Positions 33,877 to 46,050 are shown, numbered from the stretch's first letter. The stretch: DNA of 64,000 nt from Rhyacophila brunnea (GCA_022495005.1 JAGYXB010000619.1:1-64000), one strand, 5' to 3'. The notes: generated by a model not told the origin, from the sequence alone. Program-made: numbers and translations.

Positions 33877-34134
33877 TTTGACATTCGTCATAAATGAAGG
33901 TTGTTGTTTTTTACCTAATGTTATGTCTTCTTTCGACCATGTCCGATGTCCACAGAGTGGAGTTTTGTAGTGACAAATTTTGTTTTTATGAGAAATGGAT
34001 GTCAGCCAATTGCTCAACCTATTAGGTCCATACTCTGACTCATGCACAAATTGAAAAACAATATGTGTACTTGTCAGACCCAGGATTCGAACCTGGGACC
34101 CACGACGCAATAGGGCAACGCATAAGCCGCGCGG
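33877..34134 (-). mobile_element. tRNA-derived SINE, copy 1
   Basis: On the minus strand it starts GGCCGCGCGGCTTATGCG (A-box region), then GGGTCCCAGGTTCGAATCCT (consensus B box), a body with AATAGGTTGAGCAATTGG and ATCCATTTCTCAT, and a GGACATGGTCGAAAGAAG 3' block. The direct repeat CCATCGTATA lies on both sides (33867-33876, 34135-34144), a credible retroposition duplication. Confidence 0.85.
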
Positions 34135-34149
34135 CCATCGTATAAATTA

Positions 34150-35075
34150 TATATCCTATGTTAAGTAAATTATATATCTCATTTTGAATTTATCAGACAC
34201 CTACCATCACCGAATGAGATTGCCCTAACGCGAGATACTTCGTCTTCCAAAATTCAATTTCCCCGAAGATTCCCTTGTAAGATGGCCAAAATACTGATCA
34301 CGTGACCAAAGTAATATGGCTTTTTCCTTTTGATTATATTCAAAACAAATATTCAGCTGATATATAGACTAACAAACTACCTACTTATGCATATCAATTC
34401 AATTTCCTATTTGCTAAGCAGATTATTAAAGATTTTGCGATGTCGAATCTGTTGGAAGTCATCGTAGTTAATGTACATCAATCAATCTATACTCACTATA
34501 GTCACGATAGTCACCGCATGATTCAGTGTTGCTTACCTGCAAGTAAAGAAAACATTAAATTAGTATATTATTAGTACCTATAAATTTTATTTTTTATAAG
34601 TGAATAATTTTGATTCAAGAAATAAAACACAATATGTAGTAATAGTTCAACTTAGTCCGGGACTTGTCACTGTTTAGTTCCCAATGTCCCTCTGAAGCGC
34701 ACGAAACTGGTTCTGACTAATATTTAAATATGTGAAACTAGTATTCTACTTCATAGTGTTTTATTCTTTAATACAAATGTATTTTCACCGATAATTAACA
34801 GCATGACAGCGTTAACACCATAAAAAAAGAAAACATTATTCTGATCAGAAAATCAGATAGGGTGGATTTACTTCAATGACAGCATAATATGTCCGTCCAC
34901 CCATCATGTACTCACTAAGGCGACATGTCCAGCTCATTCAACAGACTATAATTTATGAAAAAATATATGAATATTAAATAGGTAAATATTTTTAAATATT
35001 GTATTATTTATCCAAGTTTGCGTCGAAATATCACAGAAACAACTGTTACCATATACTATATCGTCATAATATTAA
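34150..35075. other. No gene recognised
   Basis: AT-rich intergenic DNA without frames or repeats that I can name. Confidence 0.3.
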
Positions 35076-35081
35076 ATTTAA

Positions 35082-35710
35082 CAGAGGCGAAGGGTGTAGG
35101 TAGGCTGTTAAGATAAGACATAAATAGTGCAAACTAAGCTTTGTCAGTCATACGAATTTATTTTCATTGAACTAATAATAAAATGTGTAGAACATATGTG
35201 GTAGTTTTTTTAAATTCAATTAAACCCTGGCTAATAAATTTGTAAAAATAAATTTTTGTCAATCACACTTATTTGATGTCATTGAATTAAGAATACAATT
35301 TACAGATGGTTGCTGGTTAGTGGTTGAATTAAAAAAAACTAACCAACACTATCTTTTTTTTCCCGACCATGTCCGATCCTAATAGGATCATACGGGCCTC
35401 TACAGAGTAGAGGTTTGTATCAACAGATTTTGTTTTTACGAGAAATGGATGTCAGCCACTTGCTCAACCTATTAGGTCGATACCCTGACTCACACACAAA
35501 TTGAAAAACAATATGTGCACTTGCCAGACCCAGGATTCGAACCTGAGACCCACGACGTGATAGTCCATCGCTTAAGCCGCGCGGCCACTATCTACATTCT
35601 ACATATTATTGTAGTCTTAGTTCAATGAAAACAAATACGTTTGGCTGACAAAGTTTAGTGTGCAATATTTATGCCGAATTTTAACAGCATACCTACACCC
35701 TTCGCCACTG
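35082..35710. mobile_element. hAT element, CAGTGGCGAAG family (A ends), hosting a SINE
   Basis: Left end CAGAGGCGAAGGGTG, right end CACCCTTCGCCACTG, with the TTATTTTCATTGAA and AATGAAAACAAATACGTTTG blocks of the family inverted at the two sides. No duplication of the flanks is visible. A SINE (35355-35586) interrupts the right half; removing it restores the order seen in 41215-41788. Confidence 0.75.
35355..35586 (-). mobile_element. tRNA-derived SINE, copy 2, with target duplication
   Basis: 232 bp. The minus strand opens GGCCGCGCGGCTTAAGCG, has CAGGTTCGAATCCTGGGTC as B box, the shared body, and ends in a short A tail. ACTATCT flanks it exactly (35348-35354, 35587-35593). The insertion lies inside the hAT element at 35082-35710 and is therefore younger. 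Confidence 0.9.
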
Positions 35711-35714
35711 ATAT

Positions 35715-36645
35715 ACATATTAATAAAGTATTAAGTATATGATATTACTTTTATTTTTTGTTAACTGTCAATTCATGGTGGAACTGCATTGTATTGTTGT
35801 TTTTATTTAATAAAACGCAATTTTTTTGTAGTACTTATTCCACTTTTAATTAATATATTAGGACCGGTTTCGTCCGCCTCAGTGGGACATTTTCAATTTT
35901 TTCATTTTCAATAATATTATATTAAAAAAATAAAAAACAGACATAATTTCGTATTATGTCACAATTTAAGAAACTCTTATTAAAGACGGGTGTTCCACTT
36001 TTTCAAATTTAATTTATATACCTATTATATGAGTTTACTATTTCATAAACAGTTCGATCGCATAATTTTAAATTATGACCAAAATTATTAACAATTTCTC
36101 GGTGTATTATTTCTTAGGCAATAAATCCATTAATATTACACGAAATATAATTATACCTCGAGGTTAGATTAGAAATTATGCTAAACTTATACGTTACGAC
36201 GTATATATATTACGGTAGGCATTATCTTACAAACGACGTAGTAATAAGCAAGATCCAGATTGTTAAGACGACCTCAAGATTATCTCCTCGGATGTATGTA
36301 TCGCATATATATGAGACACGAATATATATGTTACATATATGGAATTCTACCGTTGTTAAGGAAAATGTCCCTCTAGGGATGCATTGAGAATCCAAACAGG
36401 AGAAATGAACAAAAAGGAAAACCGCTTCTACTTCAATACACAATCTAAAGACAAAGGACCACATTAAAGTAAATATATCTCTTAAACCACTTACTAAATC
36501 CTTACATATATATATATATATTATATGTTGGTGAACGCACAAATTACATGTCTTCAATGGGTATGTGTATCAATTATTGTGGAAACCACCGGCAGCCACT
36601 GGTCTTGAAGCGAATCATTATTTTATGAAATATATATTTCTTTTA
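35715..36645. other. No gene recognised
   Basis: Contains a GACCGGTTTCG...GTGGGACATTTTCA segment at 35872-35900 that looks like a transposon end, a long minus-strand frame of AT-rich codons (36222-36557) judged spurious, and AT microsatellites. Confidence 0.3.
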
Positions 36646-36651
36646 TTCAAC

Positions 36652-36845
36652 GTATAATTCATAAAATTTGAGAATGTAACATTCTATAATATTGAACATA
36701 CATAATTTAAAACATCTCATATATATACCATACCCACTATCACATTAGCATCCAGTGGTTAGAGTTTCAAGTCCCATAGGGTGTCGTAGTGTTTTAAAAA
36801 AAATACAAGATGTTTTCAAATTATGTAGATATGTTCAAATAAATA
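36652..36845. mobile_element. Foldback element copy D (short)
   Basis: The left arm TTCAACGTATAATTCATAAA to ACATACATAATTTAAAACA is followed by a core with TTAGCATCCAGTGGTTAGAG and TTTCAAGTCCC (A- and B-box-like), then a reduced right arm TTTTCAAATTATGTAGATATG. It is smaller and more decayed than copies B and C. Confidence 0.6.
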
Positions 36846-36849
36846 ATTA

Positions 36850-38620
36850 ATAGGTGCGCTGTAATATTTAAATAGTTATTCGTTTCACATTAGTAAAAAA
36901 GATTTTATAGCTTTTAGCCGTTATAAAAAATAGTTGACAGTAACCGCAAACCAAAATTATAGTATCTACCTCAGGCGCGCACACAAAGGGAGTTTTCAGG
37001 TTCAGATCACCCAAAAAAATACAAATTAGTTAGGTGAATGGAGTTTTACTTCTTCTTCTTGATCGACAGGACCTCGTGACAGATATTTGATAGCATCTGA
37101 CCCAGATGATTTAGCTATCGAATAGCATTCATTATCAACGGATCTTGGCTATTGAAAAGCCTATTTCAGTGGAAAACCCGTGGCACTCATGAATTAGTGT
37201 ACCCTTAGTTATATCTGCAGACTAGGTCTCCGTCACTATACCAAAAGTGGGGAGTGCCTGGGTATTGGGAATGTACCCGGGAAAGTGCAAGGTCCCTTGT
37301 TTAAAAGACGAGAAGTATTAGGTGGAGCAAATACCGAAGTTAGTGGCACTCAAAACCAGTAATAAATTATTATGGATATTTTTTCGAAATGGAACCCCGT
37401 AACAGCGTTCTGTGTACGCACCTCACCCTGACCTACCTACTAACCAAGATGTAACACCACTAATATTAATTAACTTATTAACAACGATCGACTGAAGATT
37501 CTTAGTGAAAAGAGGGTGCCTACTAGATGCCTACCTAGCTATTAAATAATGGGGGTTAATTGACTTCAGTAATTCACTGCTGACCAGTCAATTCCCACAA
37601 CTCAATCAGTGCCCAAGACACGCCTGGCGTGTAGCAATTAGCATGCTAATTAAATTTGGTAATTAACTGGTCAGCAATGAATGTATATGTATCTAATGTT
37701 AATTAAAATTTATTGAAATTGTATAAGAACATGAACACTAGTCTTGCCAGTTGCCAAAATTTGTGTTCCTATAAACATAAACAATAATAATTAATTTCTC
37801 AAGAACACCTACAATACACGAGAATGTTTTCGAAAAGTCTTTCAATTCCATGAACCCAAACAGGAAATTAATCCCTTGTAAACGCCCCGCCCCAATGGCA
37901 TTTACGTAAATCGAAAGAGGACGCATTATATACAGAAATTAAATAAAGACTAACGTCTTCTTAATACTATAATACCAAAGTAATGACATGTAAATAGGTA
38001 AGTGCGTCAGACGTGTGACAAAGGATGACATCCCGATCTCCTTTGATGGAATTAATTACATTACATGACATACATAAAATAGTGAGAGGATTTTCTCTGT
38101 AATTCCAATCAAATTAAATCCTTCTCCGACATTGCTATTCGATGTAAATACATACTTACTACCTATTTATATCCTTTTAATAGTACAGTCTCTGATTTAT
38201 TTTTAGAGAATTTTAATAAAATATAACTACAACGATGGATAGTGTAAAATGATTTCGTAGGCGGACTGGAAAAAAACTGTAATATTCGAGTTAATAAACA
38301 ATTAGTATTTTTTTCGACTATACGTGGTGTAAATAAGAACTTTTGCCATTTTTTGTAGTGTCGACTGTCCCTGATAACTATCTTAGAAATCGGGAGCATC
38401 AGTTGTTTGTTCTCCCAAGGAGCAAAACTAACCTGCCATTTATTAGTGATGCCAATTGGGAGGGCAATACCTATGTTCAACCAAATCGCTTTGGATGTTG
38501 ATATATTCCACCTACATGAAGATGAGATAGGTAGAGTTGTTTTATAACTTCTTAAAATAGGGTCTGCTCAGCTCATTCGGCGTACTTCCTTGTATCTAAT
38601 TAATATTTTTTTGTATTAAC
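36850..38620. other. No gene recognised
   Basis: The patch 37045-37400 starts ACTTCTTCTTCTTGATCGAC and may be a decayed LINE end. Minus-strand frames 37738-37926 and 38163-38480 have no motif. Confidence 0.3.
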
Positions 38621-38639
38621 CCTTTTCTACTGATTTCTA

Positions 38640-38745
38640 CTGACTCAATACTACTTGTTTCTAAATGTCATATTATAAACGTCTTAAATTAATAATTTGT
38701 AATGTTATATATATGTAAAAATAAATCAAATTTGAATTGAATTAG
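38640..38745 (+). repeat. Solo LINE 3' tail
   Basis: TTTCTAAATGTCATATTATA, AACGTCTTAAATTAATAATT and an A-rich end match the 3' tail of the LINE at 43806-44392. Only the last about 100 bases are clear. Confidence 0.6.
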
Positions 38746-39074
38746 ATGTACCTACAAGTGATTATAATAATTCTGTGGTGTTTAGCGAATTTAGTGATAT
38801 TTAAAGATAGTCGGACTATTCGAGGTATTGAGTCCCCATACCTCAGACATTAAGGTGTTGTACGGTTTCAATCAGTCCAGTTCCAGTTGTGGACGTTTTA
38901 GGATTCCTGTTCCGAAAAAAGGGAATCCGTCTTTTATTTCTTTTAAAACTCATCCAAAATTCAGAGTGGCGTTGTGTTTAGCTTCAATTGAATATCAAGC
39001 AATCAAGCAGGTCTAGCGGAATATTCAATACTTTTTATGAATAGTGTCGTTATCGAAACCATGCAGTAAACTAA

Positions 39075-39425
39075 AAGGCTATACCTCAGTTGAGGCATGG
39101 TCTAAAAAAATCATGGCTAGGCGATGCGCGGATTGTGCAAATGAAGCGTGCCGAACGAAATATAATTTGTCATATAAATCCAAATGCGTCCATTTAATGT
39201 TCTATTAGTAACAATAATAATATATTCATTGACATGTTTTCTTTTTCAAGTAAATGGGTAACGTTTTTATTCATCTTTACACGATTTAAGAATTAATACC
39301 CCCGTCGCCATCACGAAACAAATTGACGTGTTCACGGCTCGACGTTCGCTCTCCGATTACCAGAGCGTCCAAAATTTCGTCGCACCTATAGTTGAAAATT
39401 ATTTGCCGTTTCAATGAAGTACCGT
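39075..39425 (+). repeat. Dispersed repeat family R1, copy 2
   Basis: Opens with CTATACCTCAGTTGAGGCAT and a GCGATGCGCGGATTGTGCAA block, then the GTAAATGGGTAACG core and GAAAATTATTTGCCGTTTCA. It is the most complete copy and parallels 56195-56520; 17660-17912 is inverted. Confidence 0.7.
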
Positions 39426-39876
39426 CATAATATGACTCAACTCTAGTTTTTTTTTAAAACACGCGAAAATGTTTATAAAATTATCTGATCACGTTTCGTA
39501 TAAATAATATATTAAGATACTTAGAGAACATTTTTGTTTTAAATAGTGAAAGATACATACTAATTTTATATAAAAGTCGGAGTTATTATGTATGTCTAAG
39601 TATAATTTTGATATAATATTATACGCATACCTGGTTCCAGGTTATTATTTTTTATTGAAGCAGTTAATTTAAAAAAAAATTAGCCCCGTGTAGTTTGGTT
39701 TTGACAGGTATCAAGTACCTTTGGTAGGCCGCAGGGCGAAATTATCATAATTGTGTACGAAGGAGACAGTGTCGAGCTATCTAGGTTTTTTTCTGCGCTC
39801 GAAAGAAAGAGAGCGAGATAAACTTATCGGAGAAAGACGCTGGTTGAGGGAGAAAAGGATGCTTTCTTTTTGTAGT

Positions 39877-40587
39877 CAGGGGTGGATTGGGTAGGTTGGG
39901 ATAAGTAGGTATTAGATCGCATCGTCACAAGATAATTATATTAAATTCGATAATTATGATTTTGCATATTACATTATTTTCTAACTTCGTAATGCTTAAA
40001 TATAATAATAATTATTATTTTTTTTAGAAATCTGTTCGGGAAGAAATCATGAAGACTGAAAGCTTTCGAGACGTGGCTGTATCCGTATACGGTGAGATTT
40101 TCTGGGCTGACCACTTTACCAATGATAAGATTTTAAGACAAAAAAAAATAGAATTTACAGCTAAATACCTACCATAAAGTTGGAAACGTCGGTCATGTTT
40201 TACGCAATTAGACATAAATGAGTAATACAACCAGTAATGTAGGGAAGAATATTGCAGTGATGAAGACTCCATTCAAAGCGATTATTTAAAGCCTAACTCA
40301 ACCAACGGTTGAGTTATAATACATAGGTCCGCCAAAAGGCAATGACAGCAAGTCCGTTTTGGCCTACTATTTTTTTTACTTCGCATAAATTATAGTGAGA
40401 AATACATGATGGAATTAATATAATTCAATATACCTATGAAAAAAACTCATCAATCTCTTTCAAATTTGATACTATCTTAGTAGTAACGCTATTATTATGT
40501 AATACCATACACAAATAAATGTGAGTTGAAATATTTTATCCGAAAGTTTATCGAGTGAGTGAATGTTAATTCACTGATCCGCCCCTG
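39877..40587. mobile_element. Candidate hAT element CAGGGGTGGAT...ATCCGCCCCTG
   Basis: Left end CAGGGGTGGATTGGG and right end CACTGATCCGCCCCTG are short imperfect inverted repeats of CAGGGG type, 711 bp apart. No matching 8-bp duplication is seen. The left end is like that at 18413. No coding sequence. Confidence 0.45.
40255..40310 (+). mobile_element. hAT end fragment (end type C)
   Basis: CAGTGATGAAGACTCC then GCGATTATTTAAAGCCTA matches the left end of 30908-31495 and, inverted, the right end of 21678-22512. It is a solo end within the candidate element 39877-40587. Confidence 0.6.
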
Positions 40588-41214
40588 TTGAGAGGGCAAA
40601 GGATGGTGCCCCAGTGAACGGGTAATGGAAATGTCACGCGTATATGACGTCACGATAAAGAAGTGCATTTTTATTCAGATCCCCACCAGTTAATAAGTGA
40701 AGCGGAAAATATATTACAAAAAATATTATGGTGACATGTTTTACAAACTGTCGGCATTAACTGCGTTAAAAAATGAAGAATTCTGTCCAGTATTCCAGAA
40801 TATGAACAAAAATACATTGTACATATTTATTTTCGTAACACATCAGAAAAAAAAACAAAATTTACCTACCGAATGGGATTTAATTCCGTAATCATTGCAC
40901 GCTCGATGCTGTTACATGAGGCCCGGAATGCGATGATTGTGGATTCATATCCGTTTTGGTACAAATATTTATGTATTTTTTCTAATAAGTATGTTTCTGA
41001 CGTGTTCCAAAAAATTGTCTATATTATTATTTAATAAAGAATTTAATTATTTATAAACGACACATGCGACCCATGAAAGACAATAATGGATTTACTGGCG
41101 ACAATGGTCTGTATTTTAAACTATCGCGATAATAACTGTTTACACGTAACAGTGTTGACTATCCAATCGCATTCTTCAAGCTTCGTTGTTGTCATAGTAT
41201 GGTGCAGTGGCGAA

Positions 41215-41788
41215 GAGTGGAGGTAGGCTGTTAAAATCTGCCATAAGTGGTGCACATTAAACTTTGTTAGTCATACGTATTTGTTTTCATTGAAATAAGA
41301 CTACAATTTATGGATGGTCTTGTTTAGTCTTTAAAATTCAATAAAACCCTGCGAAAATCAAGCCATAATAGACAATAGTCAAAAAATATTCGTCTATCTA
41401 TAAAATATCTAAAATTATGCAATTAAATCATACAAAACTTACAGATATAATACTATTTTTATCTATTATAGTTTGGTTTAGGCAGGGCTTAATGAATTTA
41501 AATAAAATGAACGAACAATATGTGTAATAATATGTATTCTTAATCCAACGACAACAAATAAGTATGAATGATAAACGGTGCAAAATTTTGTCGTATTGTC
41601 CAAAATATACCAAAACTATTATCGTTTGGTTTAGAAAGGGATTAATTATTTTTGAAAAACTAACCAATACCATCTATAAATTATTGTAGTATTATTCCAA
41701 TAAAAACAAATACGTATGACTAACAAAGTGTAATAATGTGCACTATTTATGGCGGCTCTTAACAGCCTACCTTCACCCTTCGCTACTA
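41215..41788. mobile_element. Non-autonomous hAT element, CAGTGGCGAAG family (A ends)
   Basis: 574 bp with left end CAGTGGCGAAGAGTGG and right end CACCCTTCGCTACTA. Inverted sub-blocks TACGTATTTGTTTTCATTGA and AATAAAAACAAATACGTATG follow. Flanks GTATGGTG (41207-41214) and GTATGGCG (41789-41796) agree at 7 of 8. A central TATAAAATATCTAAAATTAT and its decayed partner make a second inverted layer. No transposase. Confidence 0.85.
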
Positions 41789-41979
41789 GTATGGCGCTAT
41801 TTGACTGATTGTGAAAATTGGTAAACGTCATAATGACTACCAAATCATTCATCACGATCACAGTCACGAAATCCCGACTGATAAGAAAAAGAATTAGGTG
41901 AATACCTTAACACCCATCAGAAGTCAAAGTGCATATAATAATTAAAATTATGCATACAAAATGGAAAGGGGCATGTTGT

Positions 41980-42300
41980 CCATAACGCATAAAGATCACA
42001 AAATAAACAAATTGATAATGGAGTAGAAAAGAGTACGCGATCTGATAGAGGTCGCTAACCAGATAAAATGTCGCTAGACGGGTGGATGACCGCTGGACAA
42101 ATGCCGTCATACAGTGGTACCCAAGACGCACTAAACGCCCACAGGGACGCCCTAAATCCCGTTGGATAAATGAACTCATAAAGTTGAGTGGATGTACGTG
42201 GCAGCAAATAACTAGGGACCGAGAAGAGTGCAGGCAGCTAGGGTAGGCCTTAATCCAACAGTGGATAGACCCCGGCTGATAATGATGATGATATAAAATG
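41980..42300 (+). pseudogene. RTE-type LINE C-terminal fragment and 3' end
   Basis: The plus strand, allowing frame changes, encodes KRPQGRPKSRWINELIKLSG, then TWQQ, RDREECRQL and ALIQQWIDPG before the stop, the C-terminal end of RTE-type LINE proteins. The 3' end is a TGATAATGATGATGAT tail. An in-frame stop and 5' truncation show it is dead. A related inverted copy is at 59545-59790. Confidence 0.75.
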
Positions 42301-42309
42301 GAGGCAAGC

Positions 42310-43180
42310 ACGCAGTAGCACCACAAGTGGGACCCACAACCACTTTGGCACAATGACTGTTCACGTATACTACCATCTCAGGTAGACGAATCGCAAAATA
42401 ATCTACGTCTCTTATATAATGTATACGAAAAGTCTACTATCAGCACAGAGAATATTAATTGTTTTACTCTGCTGCCCAAAAAAGCACCCGGATATGCGAT
42501 TGTTTGCATTCAATTGAAGTTTCCTCTCATGTCTGGTAACGTGACTGTGTTTTGTGGGTGAACGGAAACGAAATAAAATGAACACGCGAAGTTGAACTAA
42601 CCTGAAGTAGTACGCAGCATAAAAATCAAAACAACGTATTTTAGTAAATTATTACCGCACACTTCGTGAGTACAATAATCTTTTCCGCTGTAATTATTCC
42701 CCATAAACCCACTTTATAAATTATTTACGAAGTAATAAAACGCCTCACTGGGAACGAGACGACGTGCATTCGCGGACCAAGTAACAATGCACTAATTAAA
42801 TCAGGTCGACGTTTCATGAAAGTAAATTACTTACTTCAAAGTCCAATAGAATTTTTAGGTCAAAATAATTAATGTTGAAGCAGCTAAGCCTTTTTATATT
42901 ATATTTGTTTTAAACAACTACAAAATACGCTATTTACTAAGAGACTTTAATGGCGAACACACATGAAGGCATCTTAGAGCAAGAAGTCCCAGACCAGATA
43001 CTGCACGTGAATCGATCCGAGCGATTTGAAGTACGCAGCTGTCCAAAGTGTGGTAACGTATAGTGCAGTCTTTCTCTGCAGTCTTGTGGGCGCTGGAGCC
43101 TTTCAGGCTCAAAAAAATTAGGGGACATTCAGGAGATCTAGAAGGGCGACTGTAGACAAATTCTATGTCAACACAGCAGG
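42310..43180. other. No gene recognised
   Basis: The patch 42930-43130 has two overlapping minus-strand frames without motif. The rest is AT-rich. Confidence 0.3.
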
Positions 43181-43184
43181 ATCA

Positions 43185-43805
43185 TCCCAGTTGAGGAACT
43201 TATAGAACTGACAACAAACGAAGAATTAAAAATTAAATTCAAGAATGGCTACCAAGAATTTTGACTGCAGAAGCGAATCTCTCAACTTTAACCTGGGTTA
43301 TGGGGTCGGTTGTTCAATGATTCCTGATAGCATTTCTATCGTCGTATTTGTTTGAACGTGGATTTAATGCTGTAGCAACGTTGCTAACTAAAAAGAGAAA
43401 TCAGCTGCAAGTTACTGAACGCGGCGACTTACGGCTGTTTTTAAGTAAATTCGAGCCTGATATTAACAAACTCGTCGAAATGCATCAGATTCATCCTTCA
43501 CATCAGATAAGTTTTAAATTTAAAGCCTTCTTTTAATGTTAATAAAAATTCTTCTAAATATGATTAATAGTATGAGTTTTATATCCTCTCATTGAAGCAT
43601 TCGTTAATCCCAGAAATAGGATATGGGTCTCGCCCTATCTATCCTATCCATATAATAATGCATGTTTAAAAATTATATTTGCAATAACTGTTTTTAAGAT
43701 ACACAACAGATGGTAATGTAAAAAGGTAAGTTAAAAAATATGCGTGCACTAGATTTTTTTAAATCTCAAAGTGGGCGGTGGTCGAAATAAGTTTGAGAAC
43801 CTGTG
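43185..43805 (+). pseudogene. hAT transposase remnant, ZBED/SCAND3-like C-terminus
   Basis: A 5'-truncated remnant of the catalytic C-terminal (dimerisation) end of a ZBED-type hAT transposase. Starting at 43193 a frame reads EELIELTTNEELKIKFKNGY and ends at a TGA where such proteins usually have tryptophan. A second frame (about 43330-43536) gives SSYLFERGFNAVATLLTKKR and then RGDLRL and PSH, the conserved end of the family. The 3' part runs to AAGTTTGAGAACC at 43788-43800, which matches the terminal inverted repeat known from SPIN/Charlie-like hATs. No left end is seen in the window. Confidence 0.75.
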
Positions 43806-44392
43806 GTCTAGTGGCTGATGTGTGCGTGGTCGCTAAAGCCGCATACGACAATATACAGACTTTCGACAGTTTCTCAAACGAGTATTTTCCGACTAACTTT
43901 CTTCAAGGCTTGCTCGCCTTTCATTCTCTTGAAGATCATAGGTCACTTCAACTGTTAAAGCATTTTTCCCTGCTCTCACGTGGTATAGTTTCCAATCCCG
44001 ATATTCTGGAAAATTTGAATTTTTATGCACCCATGCGTGGTCGCAGGCAGCCATGACCTATTTTGGGTGAAAGCTATTTCCGCATGGTTCGCCAGGCACC
44101 AATAACGAGGGCTGTGCGGCTGGTCAATGCACTCTCTAGAGATGTAGACATTTTTAGCGATGCATTGTGTATTTTGTTTTTAAAATTCTATTTTATTGTT
44201 TAATTTGTATTTTTCTTTAATTATTGTTTTTTTATTTTATTTCTTTTGCTATGAAATTATTTTTTTCTTTACTAAGTAGATTTATCTGTACTTTCTATTC
44301 TAAATATCATGTTGTAAACGTCTTGAATTAATAATTTGCTATGTGCTCAATGCATATTTTTTAAATAAATAAATAAATATCGTACGCTCGAA
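43806..44392 (+). pseudogene. Jockey/CR1-like LINE 3' fragment with tail
   Basis: The open frame to 44056 plus a shifted frame after it encode the extreme C-terminal part of a non-LTR reverse transcriptase ORF: FNFYAP-like segment (LENLNFYAP), then ILGESYFR, RQAPITRAVRLVNAL and DVDIFSD, with a stop between the blocks. A T-rich 3' untranslated part follows, ending ATTCTAAATATCATGTTGTA ... (AAAT)n at 44392. 5' truncation is typical of LINE insertion. The same 3' tail ends elements at 13098 and 38745. Confidence 0.7.
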
Positions 44393-44399
44393 TTTATGG

Positions 44400-45630
44400 A
44401 AGAAATGAATATACCACAGTAACTTATTTAAATGACAAGACTGAATATAGGTATAATACGTCTCTGCAGCATGATAATATTAACTATACATAGTATGTAG
44501 GTATACAAAACATTAAAAATCTCCTGAAACTCCGTGCTCAAATATATGAATAGTTTAATATTACAGTACTAGTATTACAATATAGTATAGGGTATAAAGC
44601 GCCAGAGTCCGACACTTCATACCCTTGTGGCACAGCCGTGGCCGGCCCTTTCTCACCCCGCAGCGGTGCTACACAAGCGATCTACGCGCTGCAGGTATAG
44701 CGGGAGTCGTGAGAGTTAGCGATGGACCGAGGGAAGTGGCGCGAACTTGTGTTTTTTCTATGCTACAATGCTAGGGCGTAACAGGGTGAAAGTAAAATCT
44801 AAAAAATACTGTTCACGGAAATATAATATTATCTATCTTTCAAACGGATCAATTTTTGTTTAATTCATTAGACATTTGATATGCAAAAATGCAAATTAGG
44901 GAGTTTTTGTTATTTTAATTAAATTTGACGAGGAAATAATATAACAATTAACTAAGTACTTACTACTTTGGGATAATGAATACGTTTTAATGTACGTAAT
45001 GCCTTGTGTAATTGCCCCCATAAATAATGCTTGAAATTTCAAAGATTCTTCACAAATTTAATTCAGTCTTAGCTCCTAAGTTTCACAGGCCACTGCAATT
45101 GGAAAATGTAGAAAAAGGATTACGGTATAAAACGGAATTTCCGGAATTTCCGGAAGAAGTTCCATCTTAGTAGCTAGGCTCTTAATTCAAAATGGCGAAC
45201 TAATTATTTGGCGACTCTAATTATTTTAACGTTGATTCGAGTTGTTAGGGCAGAGGTCTTCGCCCAGTGGCGCCCTAATGAGAGACGGCCGCGGGACGGA
45301 CGGGGGCGGTTCGTGGAGAGAATTTTAATTAATTGAATACTCGAGAAAAGTTTTTCAATTACAACAACTGCCTACCGTGTGTAGTAGGGTCGTAAAAAAA
45401 CGTTTCAAATTGTACGCCGCTGTCTTTTTGTGGTTTTTCGGAAAGTGTACAATCGTTGTTTAAATTCAATTAGAAAAGTAGGTACTTACCTAGCACCTAC
45501 ACACCACACATAAAATACTCACTCAATTCTTAGGGAATACAGTAAATAATTCACATTGATGCCTTATTATATTTTGTTGAAATCGATTGCATTGTGTTCG
45601 TGTTTGTCATTGTAGAAGTACAGAGGAATA
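44400..45630. other. No gene recognised; two GC-rich patches
   Basis: 44585-44760 and 45240-45325 are clearly GC-richer than their surroundings (for example CGTGGCCGGCCCTTTCTCAC and GACGGCCGCGGGACGGACGG). No open frame or RNA gene is recognised. Confidence 0.3.
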
Positions 45631-45637
45631 TGTGTAA

Positions 45638-46050
45638 TGCCGGCGCTCCATTGACACGCAAGTCAGACGATTTACAGTACCCCAAATCTACTGACTTTTC
45701 AATCCGCAGACCAGGCTCATTGGATTTCAAACATGTTTGATATTTTACTCTCCGAGTTGCCACACTTCGTCCGTCGATCACTATGCAAATTATATATTTT
45801 TTTATTTATATTTATGAAATTCGTAAAAGAAAACAAAAAACTTGTGTTGTTTTCACTGCTATATTATTTTATGCAAGTCAACATAAAAATAACACAAAAT
45901 TATTGGATTATCGGAAGACATTACGATAATCGCAACTTTTAACTTTTGACAGATCGACTTTTTTATTCGTTCTTTGATCAGTAGCAGATCATAGACAAAT
46001 CGGACGATTTATTGTCCTTGGACTTTTGGCTCGCCAATGGAGCGCTGGCA
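45638..46050. mobile_element. Harbinger-like MITE with TAA duplication
   Basis: 413 bp with left end TGCCGGCGCTCCATTG and right end CAATGGAGCGCTGGCA, flanked by TAA on both sides (45635-45637, 46051-46053). A 3-bp TWA duplication is typical of PIF/Harbinger. Subterminal blocks GTCAGACGATTTACAGT and ATCGGACGATTTATTGT are similar. No transposase. Confidence 0.65.

Noticed and set aside
36222..36557. 111-residue minus-strand ORF
   Set aside because: Consists of AT-microsatellite-derived codons (repeated Tyr-Ile) and has no domain.
38163..38480. 105-residue minus-strand ORF
   Set aside because: No domain, no supporting context; judged chance.
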